Of a stretch of 64,000 nt of DNA, positions 1 through 11,703 are shown piece after piece (position 1 is the stretch's first letter; every line of letters starts with the position of its first letter). The stretch comes from Nymphaea colorata (lineage: Eukaryota > Streptophyta > Magnoliopsida > Nymphaeales > Nymphaeaceae): positions 21,220,040 through 21,284,039 of the forward strand of contig NC_045145.1 in assembly GCF_008831285.2 (NCBI RefSeq), read 5' to 3'. Made by a program: the position numbers and the translations under genes. The notes below the pieces were generated by a model. That model was not told where the DNA came from, did not search any database, and saw only the letters and a program-made list of their open reading frames with translations.

Positions 1-270
1 TTGTAGTTTTCCGGTGGCCACTGGCCTAAGATCCGGCTGCAAGACTTTAGCATCTCCATTGCTCTATTTTTAGTGGTTGTTTTTCTGTATTTAGCCTAGT
101 TTCTTTTAATTGTGTTGTTTGACCTCACATTAGTTAGCATTCCTTGTAGTAGGATTCTTCCTTGGGTTTGTCTTTCTTTAGGTTTGTCTTAGGCGCCTCA
201 AGAGATCTTGGGTATAGAATCGGCTGTAGGAAAGCGTCTAGACCTATTCCGGAGCGAGGTCCTATTAGTT
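1..270. other. Non-coding sequence left of block A1, nothing recognised
   Basis: No reading frame with recognisable content and no terminal repeats are visible. The sequence up to about 270 has no counterpart in front of the second copy of the block at 27,016, so the duplication boundary lies here. It could be the end of an unrelated repeat, but I cannot assign one. Confidence 0.4.
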
Positions 271-529
271 ATGCACTTTATTCGGTAATTTTTCTGAAAA
301 ATGTGGTCCTTATTAGAAAATTACAAAAAAAGTGATTACTTTTCTAAGGTTTTAGCAAAATTTACAGCCGAGAAAAGGAGATTTGTGAAAAAAAGAAAAC
401 TTGATCTTATCAAAACATAAATGGAACATATAACCATTCCATGTGAACATTGTCCTACATGAAAATTTTTCAAAGATCTTAACAACCTCATTCACATCCG
501 GTTGTCATACTATCGCTTGCTTTAGTTAT

Positions 530-550
530 ATATATATATATATATATATA
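530..550. repeat. (TA)n microsatellite, short allele
   Basis: About ten TA units. The matching position in block A2 (27,291-27,361) carries a run of about 35 units followed by CA repeats, so this tract has changed length strongly since the duplication. Reading frames that cross it are artefacts of the repeat. Confidence 0.85.
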
Positions 551-1059
551 GCTATGGGATGGTTTGATGAGATTCACTAGATGAGATTGTGAGGTTAGTG
601 CCACATTTCCATCACTGCATTCAACGAATATCTTTAGAAGAGAAAAATTGGAAAGTGAAGCTAGAACCAACTTACTGAAGCATTTCAGTAAGGTCTAATC
701 AACAATTTATAAGCTAATTAGCTTCTTTAAGGATTTTAAATAAATTCAGATTTAGGTAATCTCGCCTGTGAACTTGTGATTTGTGATCCTTGAATTTGGC
801 GAGCTCGGTAGTCGATCCTATAGTTAGGGGCAGATCTAGACATTTTTATTAAGATGATGAACCATAGTTTTAAATTTTTCAAGGGGGCTGAAATTTAATT
901 TTTCAAACTTCTTATATAGTTAAATACCTTTTTTACAATTACATGTTTTTTCTTTTTTTTCTTTTTAATCTGAAGGAAGGCCATGGTTCTATTGCACCCC
1001 GCTGGGCTCTGCCCTATGTTGAAAAACCAGCCAATAGCCATAGCATAGGACAAATTGAG

Positions 1060-1950
1060 TTCCTGGTGGAGTGAATCCGAGCGATCTGATGCTTGGTTAG
1101 GCTGGCACTTGGCAGGCCCGTGCAAGTTCGGTCCTTAGTTGGATTTCGGTAGACAGTATTCCTATTAACTATAAACAGTAGCATGCACGACACTCGAATA
1201 AAAAACATACTGACCAATGTCTTGAAACAATTTCAGACCATAGTTACAGAAAACAAGTTTTTCTCTTAAAATATAATAAATTAACTAGCGGTTTAAAACT
1301 AAAAAAAACAAGTTTTTTTTGAAAAAAAATGTTAAAAACAAACAAAACGTGTTTTTTTTTTTTCAGTTTTTTTAACGTCAAACAGTTTTTTTTTTATTTT
1401 TTTTATTTGTTGCAAATTTATTTATATGTGTTACTAGTTTCTCACTTATTTTATTTTTTCTCTATTTTTGGTTTTTAAAATTTTTAAAAAATTTACCATA
1501 TTATTTTTAGTTTTTTAAACTCGCCGTTTTATACCCCAAAAAAACCTCACCATTTAAAACTTCATGATGCTATTTGTGACTATAGTTTGGACCAGAGGGA
1601 AGAGAGAAAGATAGCTTTTGCGTCTCACAAATTGCTGGTGCAGCCGCTAAACCATGATGACCCTGCCACTGTTCTTGGACGTGAAAGTTTTCGATCAAGC
1701 TCTGTAATTTCTTGTGGAGGAGGGAGACTCTGATGGGGAGGATTGGTGATGGGGATCTCATGGTGGGGCAAACGGAGATTTATACACAAGAAAAGAGAAG
1801 AAGAGGAGGAAGGCAAGAAGCATGTGCATTTCTTGATCACGCCAACGATCTGACTGAGAGTGGAATCTCTGGCCGTGGACGGCATCTCTGGTTATTTCTT
1901 TAGTTGAAGTTCCCATGGCCAAAGTAGGAAAGATGGGAAAAAGATGCACA
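1060..1950. other. Insertion present only in block A1
   Basis: Block A2 goes directly from the equivalent of about 1,050 to the equivalent of about 1,950 (near 27,870), so this ~0.9 kb was gained in A1 or lost from A2. It holds an AT-rich repeat at about 1,250-1,560 and a more GC-balanced part at about 1,575-1,930 with short open frames on both strands (for example an 86-residue frame on the minus strand, 1,625-1,885). None has a recognisable domain or flanking splice signals I would trust. Confidence 0.55.
1250..1560. repeat. AT-rich dispersed repeat (inverted relative to 4,690-5,010)
   Basis: Runs of A and T with blocks resembling a GTTTAAA / CACGTTTT / CAGTTTTTTAA pattern appear here in one orientation and at about 4,690-5,010 in the other. 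The relationship is imperfect. The copy at 4,690-5,010 is flanked by duplicated sequence (GTGCCCATCAAACA at about 4,425 and 5,010), which suggests an insertion that duplicated a stretch of host DNA. No coding content. Confidence 0.45.
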
Positions 1951-2593
1951 AAAAAAGGAGAAGTCTCTTTCTTTCAGTTCTCACATTGCCAGCTCTTACT
2001 TCCCTGAACTAACAATCTCCACTAAAATTTGGGTTGAATTTGGAAACTTGACTCGATTGGATCGATAATTGATTAGACTCATGCCCTTTTATAGGGGTTT
2101 CCGCTCGACTTGAACTTGTTCGAAAAAACTTGAAGCGATCTCAAGCTTAATTATATTTAAGCTATTTTTTATTTTCACAAAACTTCAATTACATAATTTC
2201 AATATCTAGCACTACTGGGAAAAACCTGTAAGCTAGACATGACTTGCATAAATCAAACTATTATAATATAAACTGCTATAATTAATCTTGCCTACTTTCC
2301 GTGTTTCCTAAGCAATTGATAATGGCTTCATCGCTGAGAGCGTAAAGTATTCTTAAAGCAATGTAGCTAACAAAAAGTATCACTCGCTCATTTGTCTCTC
2401 CTTTCATCATACAATTAAGTTTCGACAACATTCATTCTTGAAAATGGCCTTTAAACATTCGATGTTGCAGTAATAAAGCCCAGCTAACTTAATTATTAAG
2501 AAACCAAAGGGCAGTAGTTGCACATTCCAATTTCTGTCAAATAATTTAATTTTGAGAACAACACATTTATTTGTATGCCCGCAAAAAAGCTTA

Positions 2594-2936
2594 AGGGGCG
2601 TTTGATGAGGCCAGAATTATGGAATTTCAGAATTAAAATATTCATTTTTGATGAAATTAGAATTACACTAATTATCAGTAGAATTATGATTGCAGAATTT
2701 TAGAAATGTTTATGTCTCTTTAGAGAACACGTCATGAAGGTTTTAATTCGTCCATTTTGGCATTTTAATTTGTGTTTCATCAAACACATCATTTTCAATT
2801 TGAAATGAAAATCCAAACTGTCAAATATAAAGGGGAACTAAACCTCCAATTTTAATTCTAATTCCAGTTTAAGGCGAAATTTTGTTTCTACAATTTTAAT
2901 TCTAAAATCGAAATTCGAGGCCGTCAAATGCCCCTT
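2594..2936. mobile_element. Tourist-like MITE
   Basis: The element starts with GGGGCGTTTGATGAGGCC and ends with the near inverted complement, GAGGCCGTCAAATGCCCC. The internal sequence is AT-rich and non-coding. The GGGGCGTTTGAT terminus is typical of PIF/Harbinger-derived Tourist elements. The expected three-base TAA target duplication is visible only on the left. The same element sits at 28,876-29,209 in block A2, so insertion predates the block duplication. Confidence 0.6.
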
Positions 2937-3601
2937 TCAAGTGCAACTAAATCCTTTGTAAACAAAACAAATAAACTTCGCTTGATAATCAAATAAAGAA
3001 AATGTGCTTTTTGAACTTAAACATGTGACCTAAAGGAGAAGCACTGTTTGGGCTATACTCAAGGATGTTAGCAATAGATTTTTTTTTTTTGGTGAGGGAT
3101 AACTTCTTTGTTAAGGAAGGGATTCAGGCTATTGTGGGAGGGGTGTGTATCTCCCTACTAACCTGGATTTAGGGATGTCGACAGATCTGATTCGAATCAG
3201 ATATACTCATAATTGTATCCAGTTTTTTGAACATTCATATACTCGGATTCAAGTACAGATGAAGAAAAATGATATCTAATCTGAATCTATTTTCAGAATT
3301 TGAATCCAATTTTTATATTCATATCTTAATCCTAATCCAAATTTGAACCAGATCTGGCTAATTTTCTAAATGCAAGAGCATTGGGTATAAGATATTTGTC
3401 TAGAACTAAATTTAATATGAATTTAAATCCGATCAGATATTTATGAATATCTGAATTCAAATCCGAACCTCAGATGTTATTTTACAAATCTGAATCAGAA
3501 TTGATTTTTCAATCAAATCTTATATATATATTCTTAGATTTTTTTAATTGCTTGGTCATATCATATGACCAATTCAAATCAGATATATTACCATTCTCAC
3601 C

Positions 3602-3885
3602 TAAATTTGGCATCAGGCCGGCCCGGCCCAACCCGATTAAATTAAAAAATATATTTTAATATAAACTATTATATAAATATAAATAATTATGATAAAATAT
3701 TATAAATATATATATATATATATATATGTAAATTAATAAAAAAAATTTAAAACTAACTTATTAGGCCCGAATCAAGCTTATCGGGCCCACCTGGGCCGGC
3801 CCGATAACAAGTCAGGCCGGCCCAAGCCTTAGTTAGGCCAGGTACCGAATTATCGACGGTGGCCTGACCCAGTGCCCAGTCTTAT
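3602..3885. mobile_element. hAT-like MITE with GC-rich ends and AT-rich core
   Basis: GC-rich arms (GGCCGGCCCGG on the left, GGGCCGGCCCGATAA on the right) flank an AT-rich core with a short TA run. The flanks are TTCTCACC and TTCCCACC, a probable imperfect 8-bp target duplication. It belongs to the same family as 17,151-17,428 and 63,464-63,807. The orthologous insertion is at 29,895-30,149. Confidence 0.6.
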
Positions 3886-4254
3886 TTCCCACCATATTTT
3901 AAATGTCAGTTGACGCCTTTGTTGGAGAATTTTCAAGAACCCGGTGCTCTCGTGGGCAATTTTAATATTATGAGAGAAGAGTCGAACAAGACTGGCAGGC
4001 CGCGAGATTTGAACAGGTGCAAATTGTTCTTCGGCTTTCTATTGAGCTGCAATCCGCGACGGCATTAAAAGTTGTGCTATGTAAGATTTTTAATTTAAAC
4101 AAACAAATGATCTCAATAGCACCAATCTCAAATCAAAAGTTATATAAAAAATCATGGATTTAAGATCAAACCGGAGGAGATCTAACCTTAAATTCATGAA
4201 TTTGAGATCCCCGGTGCTCTCAAATTACTATAAATTTGAGAACTGAGAACAACA

Positions 4255-5100
4255 AAGGCAACACTTGTGCAGTTTCTTCCTTCTTTCTTTGAAGGCAAGC
4301 AACAAGAAACAAACGAAAGCGTGTGCATGGATGTTAAATTGCATGTGATCGTCATTTTCCACAATGAATTTTTTCCATGGTTTCCAAATTAATACATGGT
4401 CAGGATCAAGAAGACTTTGTCTGTGCCCATCAAACACAATAAATTTCGTGAAATTGACCTTATCTTATACATACACCTGAACGCTTGTGCCCATCAAACA
4501 AAATAAATTTCTTATGTAAGTTTCTTCCTTCTATTTGAAGGCAAGCAACAAGAAACAAACAAAAGCGTCTGCATGGATGTTAAATTGCATGTGATAGTCA
4601 TTTTCCACATTGATGTTGCAACCACAAAGAAATTTTCCATAGTTACAAATAAAGTCTCAGGAGTTTTAAAGGGCAGTGTTTTTCTAGTGGCAAGCTTAAA
4701 AAAAATGAGAAAAATATAATAAATTTTAAAAAACTAAATATGGGGAAAAAATACAATAAGTGAAAAACTAATAACACAAACATCACAAAATAAGTAGATT
4801 TGTGACAAATAAAAAATATAAAACAAAAAAAAAACTATTTGGCATTAAAAAACTGAAAAAAAGTGAAAATAGTGAAAAAGGCGTTAAAAAAGCATTAAAA
4901 CCGTCTTTTTTTCGGTTTTAATGTTTATTCTTCAAAAAACACGTTTTTTGAAGTTTTAAATGATCATTTAATTTATGGCATTTTTTTTTTTAAAGAACGC
5001 GTTTTGTGTGCCCATCAAACAGAATAAATTTCTTGCGGCCAAGGAATTGACCTCATCTTATAGATACACCTGCACGCTTTTTCCAAGAGGACTTATCCAA
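4255..5100. repeat. Local partial duplication in intergenic DNA
   Basis: Sequence around 4,285-4,370 (GCAAGCAACAAGAAACAAAC, then GCATGGATGTTAAATTGCATG) recurs at about 4,540-4,610, and the segment starting GTGCCCATCAAACA recurs at about 4,425, 4,490 and 5,010. Block A2 has a single copy (about 30,505-30,690). The extra copies surround the AT-rich repeat at 4,690-5,010. No gene is visible. Confidence 0.55.
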
Positions 5101-5777
5101 CGACACGATGTCCTTCTTATGACCATCAAACACGTAAGGAAGAAAACATCTTGAAGGGAAAAATAAGGTGGAACAGTTGGAAGCAATTGACAGCAAACGG
5201 GCTAATTATTAAAAGAAAAATGGAGAACCATCGAGACTATCAATTTCCCCATTATTTATTATAATTTATTGAAAAATTCCGTTGGACTTCTAAACTTGCA
5301 GCGCCTAACGGATTAACATCCTGAAACTTCAAATCCAAGCTTATACATGCAATCTTTATTCTAGCCTTGTACATGCAATCTTAATTTGAAACTCGTATTT
5401 AATTCTTGGATGAGATTATTTGAATATGTAAATAAGATTAACTTATAAGTGCTGGTGGAGTGGTTGAATATTGTATAGCCATTGATTTAAAATAACCTTT
5501 TGCCCCCTCTGAAATTTTAATAAATAAGTAATACACCCTCTAAGTTTCGATAAGATGCAGCAAGTTTTTGTAATTTGTACCTAACACAAGCTCATAAAAA
5601 TGTTACAAGTCGCAAGTAGTTAATGTTTGAAGAAGCCATTTGTCAACATCAACATATTTAAGAACACATTGTTACTGTCTTATAAATCTACTGCCGTTCA
5701 TAAAACAATGTTCTATTAATTTATTGGATCCATTTTTTTAGCAGGTTGACCGGACAATAACAGAATATTCCTATTTA

Positions 5778-5929
5778 TAAGGCTAGGCATCGGGCTGTCT
5801 TGGGCCAGCCCAAGACTCCACAAAGTCATGTAAGGCCGGACGGAAGTCTTTGCTGACGGTCCAAACCCAACCTGCTTGAATATATAGATCAGCTGTCATT
5901 TTGCGAAATGCAAGTCACAGTTTATGGTT

Positions 5930-5972
<43 letters not shown>

Positions 5973-6103
5973 CAAGCCCCTAGTACCCAACTCGGGTTAG
6001 TTGGTCTACCAATTTTTTTAATCAGGCAGACCCGAGAGTCAAATAACCAACACACGCGCATTACCCAGCTACCATCGAATACTCAGCCCATTGCCCACCC
6101 TTA
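5778..6103. mobile_element. hAT-like MITE containing a TA microsatellite
   Basis: Starts TAAGGCTAGGCATCGGGC and ends TTGCCCACCCTTA, matching the terminal consensus of the other GC-rich hAT-like elements here. Flanks CCTATTTA and ATTATTTA are a weak 8-bp duplication (6 of 8). A TA run at about 5,932-5,970 lies inside. In block A2 only the right part remains (about 31,810-31,920), because the left part is replaced by other sequence. Confidence 0.5.
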
Positions 6104-6819
6104 ATTATTTAATTAAAATTTCATTTCAGGCCCACTCAGTCAAATATGATAAATAAATTAAAAATTCAGGTATGACTAGTTAAATTTCCAACGGCTATAC
6201 CCCTTTGAAGTTATGTATATCTTCTTTCTCCACGAGGAAATTCTTGAGGACCAAGCAAGTCAATGGTCTTATAAAATTATCTTCAAATGGATTGGACGTG
6301 GAATTGACTCAGCATATATAACTTTTTTTCTAGTTTTGGTCATCAGGACTCAAGGGTAGCTGGGAACCACACATGTCAATTTAACTGTGTTTAATTATCT
6401 CAACGGTAAGATCTACAGTGATATAAGATCTTAAAAGTTAGGCTTTTAGATTTGAAATTAATCCTTAATTTCTAAGTTCCAACAAAATTTTGCAATCTTT
6501 TGGTTGAAAGCAATGTTGTGAAGTGCATTGAAGCCAAGAGATGCGTTTAGCCTACGAGGGAAGATGAAGAACAATGTGGCGATATGATGTGCAAATATCA
6601 TGTTTTGAAATATATAATATCTTTAAAAATATAAAAAAATGGTCAAGTAAAAATGATTTGACCAACTAACTTATATGAAAAGCTACTTATGTGTATTCTT
6701 CTATAAATTGAAACTAACTATAGAATATGGTTCAAACTTGAAAAACCTAAAACAAAGGAAAAAGCAAAGTTTGTCAAAAGTGCAATAGTATTTTGTGAAA
6801 ATTTAAATTTTAAGGCTTC

Positions 6820-7095
6820 AAAGTTAGTTTTTTTTTTTTTTTTTTGACCTGGTTGGCCCGATAATTTATCGGGCCGATCCAAGTGAGCCCGATAATTGGT
6901 ATTTTAAAATGTTTTATTAATATACATATATATATATTTGTATAATATTTTATTATAATTAATTATATTTATATTTTATTTTATATTAACAAAATATTTC
7001 TAAATTTAATGGGGCGGAGCTGGAGTTTTCATAGTCGGGTCGGTTCGGGCCCAATTTTTGAATGTCGGTCCGGCCCATGCCCAGGCAGCTTGGTA
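6820..7095. repeat. GC-rich/AT-rich MITE-type repeat, ends unclear
   Basis: Contains GGCCCGATAATTTATCGGGCC and GGTCCGGCCCATGCCC around an AT-rich core, like the hAT-like elements nearby, but I cannot define terminal repeats or a target duplication. A counterpart lies at about 32,880-33,080 upstream of Nudix copy 3. Confidence 0.45.
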
Positions 7096-7293
7096 GTGCG
7101 CGGGTCCTCGTATTGCTTGCTCTCTCTCTAAGTTTGATTTCTTAAATTTATGGTGCAATTACTTCGAAAGCATCGGTGACTTTAATCTGGTCTAAAGCAT
7201 CGGTGACTTTAATCTGGTCTGACATCCTTTTACCGTCGGAAATTTCTCTCCCTTCTTCTTCCTTCATTCCTTCCTTCGCAATCTTTTATGTTC

Positions 7294-7300
7294 TATAAAC
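7294..7300 (+). promoter_or_regulatory. Probable TATA box of Nudix copy 1
   Basis: TATAAAC follows a pyrimidine-rich stretch (CTTCTTCCTTCATTCCTTCC) and precedes a leader conserved in the units at 14,488 and 33,234. The leader starts with a short frame beginning MSSFEF at 7,309. The coding exon begins about 1.1 kb downstream, so a 5' untranslated intron is likely, with its acceptor TAATCTAG ending at 8,370. A 28-base tandem duplication (AAAGCATCGGTGACTTTAAT...) lies just upstream at about 7,165-7,215. Confidence 0.45.
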
Positions 7301-8411
7301 ATCAGGCATGAGCAGCTTCGAATTTGTATCTGAAGTTGAAGAATTTCAAAGGTGGTCTTCTAAGTTTCAACTTTTATGCGTTGGACGTCGATCTTTTCCT
7401 GCTCCGGCAACTCGTTAACTCAAGCTTTTCGTTGGTTGATCATTGCCTGCTCTCTGGCGCTTTTAGGTTTCTCTCCTTCTATCTGTTTCTCTATAATTTC
7501 TTTATAACTTTTGACGCTGCCATACGTACCTTCATCTCCTTCACCCGCTCCGTTGCGCTTGACGTGCCTCCTCCTCCTGTTTTCCTCATGCTTTTCTTTC
7601 AGATCGCCGCATCCTTCCCACCGTTCCTTGTTTGGAATCTGGAAAGAACGCCTCTGATCTTAAAGGCAATATGTCATTTGCTCGTCCATCTATTAATCTC
7701 ATCCAAATATCTTCGACGAGCCTCGTCTTTTTGTCGCTAATGCTCAGGTGGCAATTGTTTTTTTTTTTTATTCACGATAGATGTTTACACACACACATAC
7801 ACAGCCAGGTGTCATACAAATAGTTCGTAAGTTTCGAAAATAGCTAGGCAAAATATATCTGGAGAGATCAACTAGCTAACATATATAGCAGTTACTAACC
7901 ATGGTTCACACCGATACACTTCTAAAGAGGTACAACATGCCTACGTTGAGTAAAGACAGATACTTACAGAGAGAGAGAGAAAAAGAGAGATTACTTTTTC
8001 TTTTTTGTTAATAATACATTAGTGGAATGACATTATTTCTTAATAAGTATGTTTTTTGAACATAATCATCAAATTATGTTTTTTAACATAATCATCAAAT
8101 TACATACGATTATTTCATCAAAAAGGGTTTTAGATATGGTTATGAGACGTTAATATCATAACAATGTATCTTCAGATTATATTCGAGTTATTACGATGCT
8201 TTGTCAGCTTAATCAACACTAATGAATTATTATTTGGAAAAATCATTAAATGCGTGCAAGTGTGGACAAATTTTCATTTACATGAAAATTGAAAAGGTGC
8301 CATATTGTTTTGGATATAGAAATTCAATTTGGTTATCTTTTTTGTTCTTTTTTTTGTTATCATAATCTAGCAAGCGATCCAAGGTCCTTTGAGGTCATAT
8401 ACGGTGGTAGG

Positions 8412-11400
8412 ATGTCGACGTTGGCAAGTTCAGTAGAAGAGGTAATGGAAGTGCTGATTGGGGAGGAAGATAGGTACGATGGGGTGACAGTGAAGATAAA
8501 GGAGCATATGGAGGTTGGGGTGTTTGCCTCCAGACTTAGAGCTTCGATGTCCCGATGGAAACAGCAGGTGACTCTCTTCATCATGATTCCCCTTGATGGT
8601 ATTTTCCACTTTACCTTTGCCGGCTTCTTTAGCTTGATTTTTCATGTTGGTTGGCATTTTAATACCGTCAAATCCATTTTGCCTATGCAACCAACATTAA
8701 TATTCTTTTTCTAAGATTTTCTTTTCAGGCTTTCCTTATTTAAATTTTATAAGTTTTAGCATTGCATGCATGAAATTTGCAAAAACAGTCAAGTACAAAT
8801 GCATGTAGTTTTAGTGTGATACTCACTTTCTTTCTGTTTTTCTGATTTTTCTTATTCAATGTTAAACGTGTATTCGGCACCACATGCATGGAAAGGAAGC
8901 GTTATCGATAGTTAGTTCTTGTGGATTTTCAAATGAATAACTTTTGTTGCGTGGAAAAGGCTGCACATAACTCAAATGAATAACTTTCTTTCTGTTGTTA
9001 GGGAAAGAAAGGAGTTTGGCTCAACATTTCTCTCACATTTGTGGACTTTGTTCCTGTTGCAGTGCAGGTTAACATTACTCCCTTAGCTATACAATCAGGA
9101 ACCTTTACTGCACTCTTTTCTGCACAGGACTGGTTATTCTTTTTTTAATACTTGCAGGAAGGATTTTGGTACCACCATGCGGAGCCAACTCATTTGATGC
9201 TTGTGAATTGGCTCCCCAGCACCCCTCATACTCTGCCAATCTATGCCACACACAGACTTGGAGTTGGTGCTGTTGTCATAAACAATAACAAAGAGGTACA
9301 TGGCTTGTATGAAGCAGTAAAAACCTGTGACTTTCAAGGATTTATTTGTTTATGTCCTCTTATGGAAGTTCAACCTGTTTCTAATATAATGTTGCACATT
9401 TATAATTTAAAATATCTTTTGTGACAAATTATATGATTCAAATTTTTGAATATGACTTTAGGTGCTGGTGGTTCAAGAGAAGTCTGGCCATTTCAGAGGT
9501 TCTGGTGTATGGAAAATTCCTACTGGGGTTGTTGAAGAGGTCATTGTCTTTATAAATGAATTGCTGATATCTTCACTTTGTTTAGCCCCAAGGGGCACAT
9601 CTCAAATGGGCAGGCAGGGACATGTTGCGCAGCATGTTTCCAATTCAACCTTTGGGCGGTGGACAGTGGCGGAGCCACATGGTGGTTGGTGTGGGCAGTT
9701 GGCTGCACCAGCCTCACAAAATTAGTTTAATATATGTGTTAATGTTTTGATATATTTGATTGTTATACATATACCCTGAACAAATTAAAGTTATTGAATG
9801 AGTGCCTCACCAGAAAAAATTTCTGGTTTCGTTAGTGGCGGTGGGGGGTTGGGTTTGCTATGCTCTTGTGCCAAAAAGGAGGGTAGGTCTCTAGTTGAAG
9901 CACATGAACGTGATCTCACCTTTTGGTATTAATCAAGAGGACAAGGAGAAGGGGGATAGGGAGAGGAGCTTGGGCTCTCATTCAAGCAGTGGGATAAGCC
10001 TCCTATTCACCTGAATGTCTTCATTATGTTTCAAGAGTATCAAATAATTGATACTAGTTATGAAAGTGAAACTTTTCTTTGCAGGGTGAGGATGTGTTTG
10101 CTGCAGCTGAAAGAGAAGTGAAGGAGGAAACCGGGGCAAGTTCTTCCATTCTCCTTTCAGCTTTTATACTAATCTGTTGCATTCATTTTAGCTTGTAAGC
10201 CTCAGGTGTTAGTTTCACTTGTACTGACAAAATCTTGCTCTTTTCATTGCATCAGGTTGAAGTAGAATTTGTAGAAATCATTGGGTTCAGGTATGAACTG
10301 TAGGAACATGCACAGTAGGAACATGCACATGCTTGCAACTAAAGCAAGATAACTTGCAAATGCAAGGAAGTATACTAGTCATTTTTCTGAAAAAGGATTG
10401 TCCAATTATCAAACTAACTATTGACAAAAAATCGATGAAACATTAGAGGGAATCTCTAGGATGCTTTGGGCAATTATTGGATGCATGGCTGCATTTTAGC
10501 TGGTTTTTAAGAAACTTCAAAAAATCTAAGAACAAAGAAATCTTTGATTGAGTTGCTGTATACACAGTAATGGTTTCACAGCTCGTGGAGAAGGAAAAGC
10601 AGACTGGTCATAACTCAATCATGTTAGCCATCATGGCATCTTCTTGTAGATTGACATAAAGAAGATTCCTCTGAGATTTGAAAGATTTCTTGACCTGAAA
10701 GTTGATTTGTGCAAATGACACAATGTAGTAGTAAAATGGAAGTGCAATGGGAAATTTGGAATTCCTTTCTGCAACTTCCCTCCATTGATTCAAGATCTTT
10801 TGATCTAAAACCTGCAGGGAAAGTCACAAAGCTCACTTCAACAAGAAATCTGATCTGTTTTTCATATGTATCTTGGAGCCGAAGTCATCGGATATTCTAA
10901 AGCAAGATTCAGAAATTCTGGATGCCCAGGTAAAATTCATCAGTTGTTAGGTATTTCCTAGTCGGACTCTGAAGCTCACTTACTTTCACACACACCGTAT
11001 GGCCTTTCAAGTTCTTTGTTCTTCATTCAAGTCTCCTGGCATATATATTACTCGTTCATGGGAGACAATATTCTCACATGCAAATCTTAAAGCACTTTGC
11101 GGGTGATAGAACAAAACAGGAGGCCTTTGCACTACTTTCAGGATTATCTACATAACCAGTCTTCAAATTTGAGTTTGTCTTCCCTTCTTTTCTTTTGAAT
11201 GAGGATAAATTTCACGTACATATCTTGTTTGACAATGATTTCTAATCCTTGATTTAATGGGAAAAGCTTTTCTAAGTCGTGTGGATCAAAGGACTAATAC
11301 AAGTCGAGAACATGGCCACAGTGGTTAATATTAATACCAACAGTGTTGTAGTTATTTACATTAGAACAGTTTCATCTTATTCCCAATATCTTGTCTCTTC

Positions 11401-11703
11401 CCAAACGGAAAGAAAAAAGATAGTACCATGTCTTTTTGAGTCTTCTTGGATTATCCTGGAACTTTACTCCCAACTGCATATCCTTTTTCCTCATCTCCTT
11501 GAGTTCTGTGTTTCACTCAGTGGATGCCCGTTGAGGAATACGCTGCACAACCCTTCATCCAGAAACGTGAATCAATGAAGAAGATTGCTGAAATGATCTT
11601 GTCAAAGACTAGCAAAAACTATGCAGGATTTGCTCATACGAGTGTTCGCTCCAGCTCCTCTGTGCACTCATTATACCTCAATAACAAGGAATTACTAAAT
11701 TAG
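8412..11703 (+). CDS. Nudix hydrolase, plant ADP-ribose/NADH pyrophosphatase type, copy 1
   Basis: Eight coding exons: 8412-8567, 9002-9067, 9158-9295, 9462-9539, 10085-10135, 10256-10290, 10818-10929, 11521-11703; 272 residues, close to the usual 270-285 for plant cytosolic NUDX2/6/7-type enzymes. The N-terminal half has the family's YDGVTV and YHHAEPTHLMLVNWLP motifs. A complete Nudix box (GX5EX7REVXEEXGV) spans exons 4-6: GVVEEGEDV then REVKEETGV. WMPVEEYAAQP near the C-terminus is also family-typical. Such enzymes hydrolyse ADP-ribose and/or NADH to AMP plus a phosphorylated product; Arabidopsis relatives modulate redox and immune signalling. Substrate cannot be read from sequence. All junctions are GT-AG except intron 5 (10,136-10,255), which begins GC inside GGGGCAAGT. 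The start is the first ATG after the leader acceptor and aligns in all four copies, although the frame is open further upstream. Confidence 0.93.
9583..10030. mobile_element. Insertion in Nudix intron 4 with GGCGGAGCCA-type inverted ends
   Basis: Compared with intron 4 of Nudix copy 2, copies 1 and 3 carry about 450 extra bases. Inside, GTGGCGGAGCCACATGG (about 9,666) and the inverted TTTCTGGTTTCGTTAGTGGC (about 9,821) look like terminal repeats of a small element nested in other inserted sequence. No coding content. The counterpart is at 35,535-36,020, where the right end is better preserved (TTTCTGGCTCCGCTAGTGGC). Confidence 0.5.

Noticed and set aside
1085-1135. tRNA-like or SINE-like words (GCAAGTTCGGTCC, similar to a B box)
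   Set aside because: No A box at the right distance, no cloverleaf and no target duplication could be identified.
2211-2230. CACTACTGGGAAAAACC resembles the terminus of a CACTA transposon
   Set aside because: No inverted partner end or target duplication is visible nearby, and the A2 counterpart differs only locally. A short chance match is more likely.
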